Positions 6,163 to 8,613 of a stretch of DNA of 8,613 bases are shown one piece after another (position 1 is the first letter of the stretch; each line of letters begins with the position of its first letter). A model generated the notes under the pieces. The model made no database searches. It saw only the letters and a list, made by a program, of their open reading frames with translations, and was not told the DNA's origin. The DNA comes from Chloroflexota bacterium (lineage in GTDB: Bacteria; Chloroflexota; Dehalococcoidia; Lucifugimonadales; Lucifugimonadaceae): contig VXTA01000237.1 of the NCBI GenBank assembly GCA_009837685.1, forward strand, positions 485-9,097, given 5' to 3'. The translations under genes were made by a program, and so were the position numbers.

Positions 6163-6990
6163 CTAATCGCTTTGTGTCGGCTTCCACGTAACGATCGCCT
6201 GCCGCCGCAAATTCGTGCCCCTAACGGTCAAACCCTCGCTGGTCTCTTCTAACAATTCATCTGCCACCGCGCGCAGCCTTTCGTCTGCATCGGTGCCTTC
6301 CTCAACAGCCAACATTCGTCGAAGTCTTTCTAGCGTTGAACTGAGGTCTGGGCCCAAAACCGGAATTTCAGGACTGAGCATCGTCACGTCGGGGAAAATA
6401 TCCATCGCCCACAGGAGATTCAGCAATTGCCGGACCCCGGGCAACGCCGTGAGGCGGGTGCCATGCACACGCTCGAAGAACGGAGCCATCTGCGAACCGG
6501 GTGTCTCCATCATCTCTAGGATCACTACGCGGTCCATAGCGCGTTCTTCCATCTTCTTTATGAATGGCGCGGCTTCCACCACGTGATGTATCGCCCAGGA
6601 GCAGAGGGTTACGTCCGCCGAGGGGACTTCCGCCTCCTCCCATCGCTCGTTGACGGAAGTCACGTTGGTAAACCCGAATTCCGCCACACGTGTGCTCAGC
6701 AAATCCAAAGACTCCTCAGAGGGATCTATGACGGTCACCCGCTTGGCGCGTGTTGCCAGGGGCAGAGCGAAGCGACCCGCGCCGCCTCCAACGTCTAGGA
6801 CCTCGGTGCCCTCGTTCACGAATTCACAGAAGACGTTGAGTGCGGGATCGTCGGTACGGTACGGATCCTGCGGCTTGGAGGCAAACACAGGACGCCTTTG
6901 ACCGTGCTCCTGTCCTTCCCCGCGTATCTCTTCCATCTCCCGGTCGAATGCCAAGACCCGCTCGCGCCATGCTTCAATCGCTGATTTCAA
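6163..6990 (-). CDS. class I SAM-dependent methyltransferase, last gene of the importer operon
   Basis: Cytoplasmic methyltransferase with a Rossmann SAM-binding core. Numbered from TTG 6990 (275 residues): motif I VLDVGGGAGR at 64-73, acidic ribose-binding Asp89 in TVIDPSEE, and the motif IV/post-IV strand ADVTLCSWAIHHV at 125-137, then ILEM at about 157-160. A charged helical N-terminus precedes the core and a C-terminal region of about 100 residues may bind substrate. GGAGGAG at 7003-6997 is 6 bases before TTG 6990; for ATG 6996 it is too close, and ATG 7005 has no clear site. The frame is open to ATG 7098, which would overlap the ATPase gene. It follows the ATPase by 79 bases on the same strand. 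A substrate among iron chelators, tetrapyrroles or corrinoids is inference from position only. Confidence 0.88.
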   Translation of the reverse strand: MKSAIEAWRERVLAFDREMEEIRGEGQEHGQRRPVFASKPQDPYRTDDPALNVFCEFVNEGTEVLDVGGGAGRFALPLATRAKRVTVIDPSEESLDLLSTRVAEFGFTNVTSVNERWEEAEVPSADVTLCSWAIHHVVEAAPFIKKMEERAMDRVVILEMMETPGSQMAPFFERVHGTRLTALPGVRQLLNLLWAMDIFPDVTMLSPEIPVLGPDLSSTLERLRRMLAVEEGTDADERLRAVADELLEETSEGLTVRGTNLRRQAIVTWKPTQSD

Positions 6991-7069
6991 TTTCATCTCC
7001 TCCATGAGATCCGATTTGGTTGACAGGATGCCAGCATCCCAGTTTTTCAGGCGTCCACATTCTGGTAGC

Positions 7070-8092
7070 TCAGTGCAACGATCTGAGCCGAGACACAAGT
7101 GAGCCTATGTCCGAGCAGTGATGCTCTTCATTGCCCATCTTCAATCGCCACGGAGAATCTTCATCCGAATCGTTGGCGACTATTTCTACGTCTATATCCT
7201 CACCGGCTCGGCTGTCGAAAACTCTGAAGCCCTCACGTTCCAGTGCCCGGCGCATCCACATTCCCGAGAGGCCATCGGCAATCAGCAAGGCATTGCCTAT
7301 GGCCGGGGTGAGGGGCATAAAGCCTCCGATTTCAGAATCGAAGATCAGCTCAGAACTGGAAAAAGTCGACTGCAACGTTTCCCGCAGTATCAGGTCCTCT
7401 GGCGCACCATGTTCAACTCTGCCCTCAGGAGTGATCAACCACAGCGTGTCAGCAGACCTCAACGCCAAATCCAGGTCGTGAGTGGACATGAGGACTGCCA
7501 AGCCCGTTTCGCGGGTCAGTCGTTTCAGCAGACCCGTTATCTCAACGCGAGTCGGCAGGTCCAGAAATGCAGTAGGCTCGTCCAGTAACGTGACGGTGGG
7601 CTGCTGGGCCAGAGCCCGCGCAATCATCACTCTTTGACGTTCACCGTCACTCAGTTCGGAGATGTCGCGTGCCGCCAAGTCATGGGAGCGGGTCGCGCCT
7701 ATAGCCCACTGAATTATCTTGTGATCATTGCGAGTCAGTCTGGCAGCCCAGCCGGTGTACGGATAACGCCCCAGGCTTATCAACTCGTACGCCGTCAGGC
7801 GGCCCACGCTGAGCCGATCTGTAAGCACAACGCTCAGCAGCGTTGCCAGCGCGTGATTGCTCAGATGGTGAATGTTGCGTCCATCAATCTCTACACTTCC
7901 TGCAAATGGCGGCTGCATCCTCCCGAAAGTTCTAAGTAGTGTAGACTTGCCGGTGCCATTCGGACCGAGCATACAAACGAACTCGCCTCGCTTCAGATCC
8001 AGATCTACATCTTGCAAGACGACGGTGCGATTGAATCGACCTGTCTTGTAACCGACGGATAGGGAATGGGCGGCCAACGCAACTTCGTTCAA
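7070..8092 (-). CDS. FecE/BtuD-type importer ATPase with C-terminal extension
   Basis: ATPase energising the FecCD permease encoded just upstream. Numbered from TTG 8092 (340 residues): Walker A GPNGTGKST (43-51, Lys49), SLGRYPYTGW (106-115) typical of iron-chelate/B12 ATPases, signature LSDGERQR (147-154), Walker B VTLLDEPTAFLD (167-178, Glu172) and switch His205. At the Q-loop, the sequence is LSVVLTDR with Thr91 where Gln is usual. About 110 residues after the core (from about 229) form an extra domain absent from standard 250-residue FecE, including LIADGLSGMWMRR. AAGAAGGGG (8110-8102) lies 9 bases before TTG 8092, which overlaps the permease stop; ATG 8128 has no such site, would overlap by 40 bases, and adds 12 atypical residues. 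Iron chelate, haem and cobalamin all remain possible. Confidence 0.92.
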   Translation of the reverse strand: MNEVALAAHSLSVGYKTGRFNRTVVLQDVDLDLKRGEFVCMLGPNGTGKSTLLRTFGRMQPPFAGSVEIDGRNIHHLSNHALATLLSVVLTDRLSVGRLTAYELISLGRYPYTGWAARLTRNDHKIIQWAIGATRSHDLAARDISELSDGERQRVMIARALAQQPTVTLLDEPTAFLDLPTRVEITGLLKRLTRETGLAVLMSTHDLDLALRSADTLWLITPEGRVEHGAPEDLILRETLQSTFSSSELIFDSEIGGFMPLTPAIGNALLIADGLSGMWMRRALEREGFRVFDSRAGEDIDVEIVANDSDEDSPWRLKMGNEEHHCSDIGSLVSRLRSLH

Positions 8093-8613
8093 AGAGCGAA
8101 TCCCCTTCTTGCCTTCAGCAGCACCCATATGGCTACTGGGCCGCCGAACAGGGCTGTCGCAGCATTTATTGGCAGATTGAGGCTGCTATTCGGTAGTTCC
8201 GCCAGTATCCCGCAGGCTAACGCGATTACGATCCCGACCAGTATGGAGCCAGGAACCAGGATGCGATGGTCGGACGTCCCGAATACCCCGCGAGCGATGT
8301 GAGGTATCGCAATGCCAAGAAATCCTATAGGCCCAGCATAAGCGACGACCGCCCCTGCCATGATCGAAGCACTGCCCATGATAACCACTCTCGCCCACTT
8401 CACGTTCAGCCCCATACTCTGGGCATAGTTGTCTCCAAGGAGCAGGGCATTAAGTGGTTTGATTGTGAGAACAGCCAATATCAGGGCTACCACAATTGAA
8501 GACGACATGTAGGGCATCTCTCCCCACCGAACACGATTGAAACTGCCCAAACCCCACTCCACAAACTCCCTCGTCTGTTGCTCGTTGGCAAAGAAAACGA
8601 GGATCGTTACGAC
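8089..8613 (-). CDS. FecCD-family importer permease, C-terminal part (truncated by window end)
   Basis: Inner-membrane permease of a type II (BtuC-like) ABC importer. The frame stays open through the right edge, giving 174 visible residues; a GTG at 8562 is internal, because the codons before it already read as FecCD sequence (ILVFFANEQQ, then VEWGLGSFNRVRWGEM). Family landmarks follow in order: LLLGDNYAQSMGLN, the coupling-helix region contacting the ATPase, GPIGFLGIAIPHIAR, and the C-terminal helix ATALFGGPVAIWVLL ending in a basic tail. In the usual ADTLAR segment the Asp is missing (ACGILAE). The missing half and the periplasmic binding protein should lie to the right. Its stop overlaps the ATPase start, indicating one operon. 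Substrate class is iron-siderophore, haem or B12. Confidence 0.93.
   Translation of the reverse strand, partial: VVTILVFFANEQQTREFVEWGLGSFNRVRWGEMPYMSSSIVVALILAVLTIKPLNALLLGDNYAQSMGLNVKWARVVIMGSASIMAGAVVAYAGPIGFLGIAIPHIARGVFGTSDHRILVPGSILVGIVIALACGILAELPNSSLNLPINAATALFGGPVAIWVLLKARRGFAL
8102..8110 (-). promoter_or_regulatory. ribosome-binding site favouring a TTG start for the ATPase
   Basis: AAGAAGGGG on the minus strand ends 9 bases before TTG 8092-8090. That TTG overlaps the permease stop TGA (8091-8089) as TTGA, a typical coupled junction. This favours it over ATG 8128. Confidence 0.5.

Noticed and set aside
7026..7047. GGATGC/GCATCC stem followed by CAGTTTTT on the plus strand
   Set aside because: It is terminator-like only on the plus strand, where no gene needs terminating; the stem is short and it lies inside the minus-strand operon between ATPase and methyltransferase.
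7098..7098. ATG 7098 as the methyltransferase start
   Set aside because: It would overlap the ATPase gene by 29 bases and add residues with no family resemblance, while a strong GGAGGAG site lies just before TTG 6990.

Overview
The window looks like chromosomal DNA of a moderately GC-rich bacterium. Phylum is uncertain. A Chloroflexota/SAR202-like Dehalococcoidia origin is my best guess, from an HpcH-type aldolase, an Ala/Thr/Glu-rich tail on a secreted FKBP and intergenic GCGAAGCGAT-type repeats; this is inference, not proof. No rRNA, tRNA, CRISPR array, transposase or phage gene was seen.

Layout. (1) 1-694: the 3' part of an HpcH/HpaI-family aldolase on +, running in from the left edge. 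(2) 695-807: a perfect hairpin and a dispersed-repeat module. (3) 808-1518: an exported, membrane-anchored FKBP prolyl isomerase with three 11-residue repeats at its C-terminus. (4) 1519-2523: about 1 kb poor in genes. It holds a REP-like palindrome, a possible 42-residue membrane microprotein on - (ending at an in-frame TAG followed by 23 more sense codons), an AT-rich promoter/operator candidate and a second REP-like hairpin. (5) 2524-6068: two translationally coupled ABC half-transporters on +, of CydDC/IrtAB/YbtPQ architecture. (6) 6069-6162: convergent gap carrying a 33-bp near-copy of part of the neighbouring ATPase gene. (7) 8613 down to 6163 on -: a FecCD-type permease (truncated by the right edge), a FecE/BtuD-type ATPase and a class I SAM-dependent methyltransferase in one operon.

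How the parts may work together. The minus-strand operon encodes the inner-membrane permease and ATPase of a type II importer for an iron chelate, haem or corrinoid; its binding protein would lie beyond the right edge. The methyltransferase could modify the imported ligand. The two exporter-fold half-transporters facing this operon could be the second step (as in the IrtAB or YbtPQ siderophore importers) or a CydDC-like thiol/haem exporter. No cydAB genes are visible. Membership of both operons in one metallophore locus is supported by proximity and by the shared duplicated segment, but substrate is not determined by the sequence.
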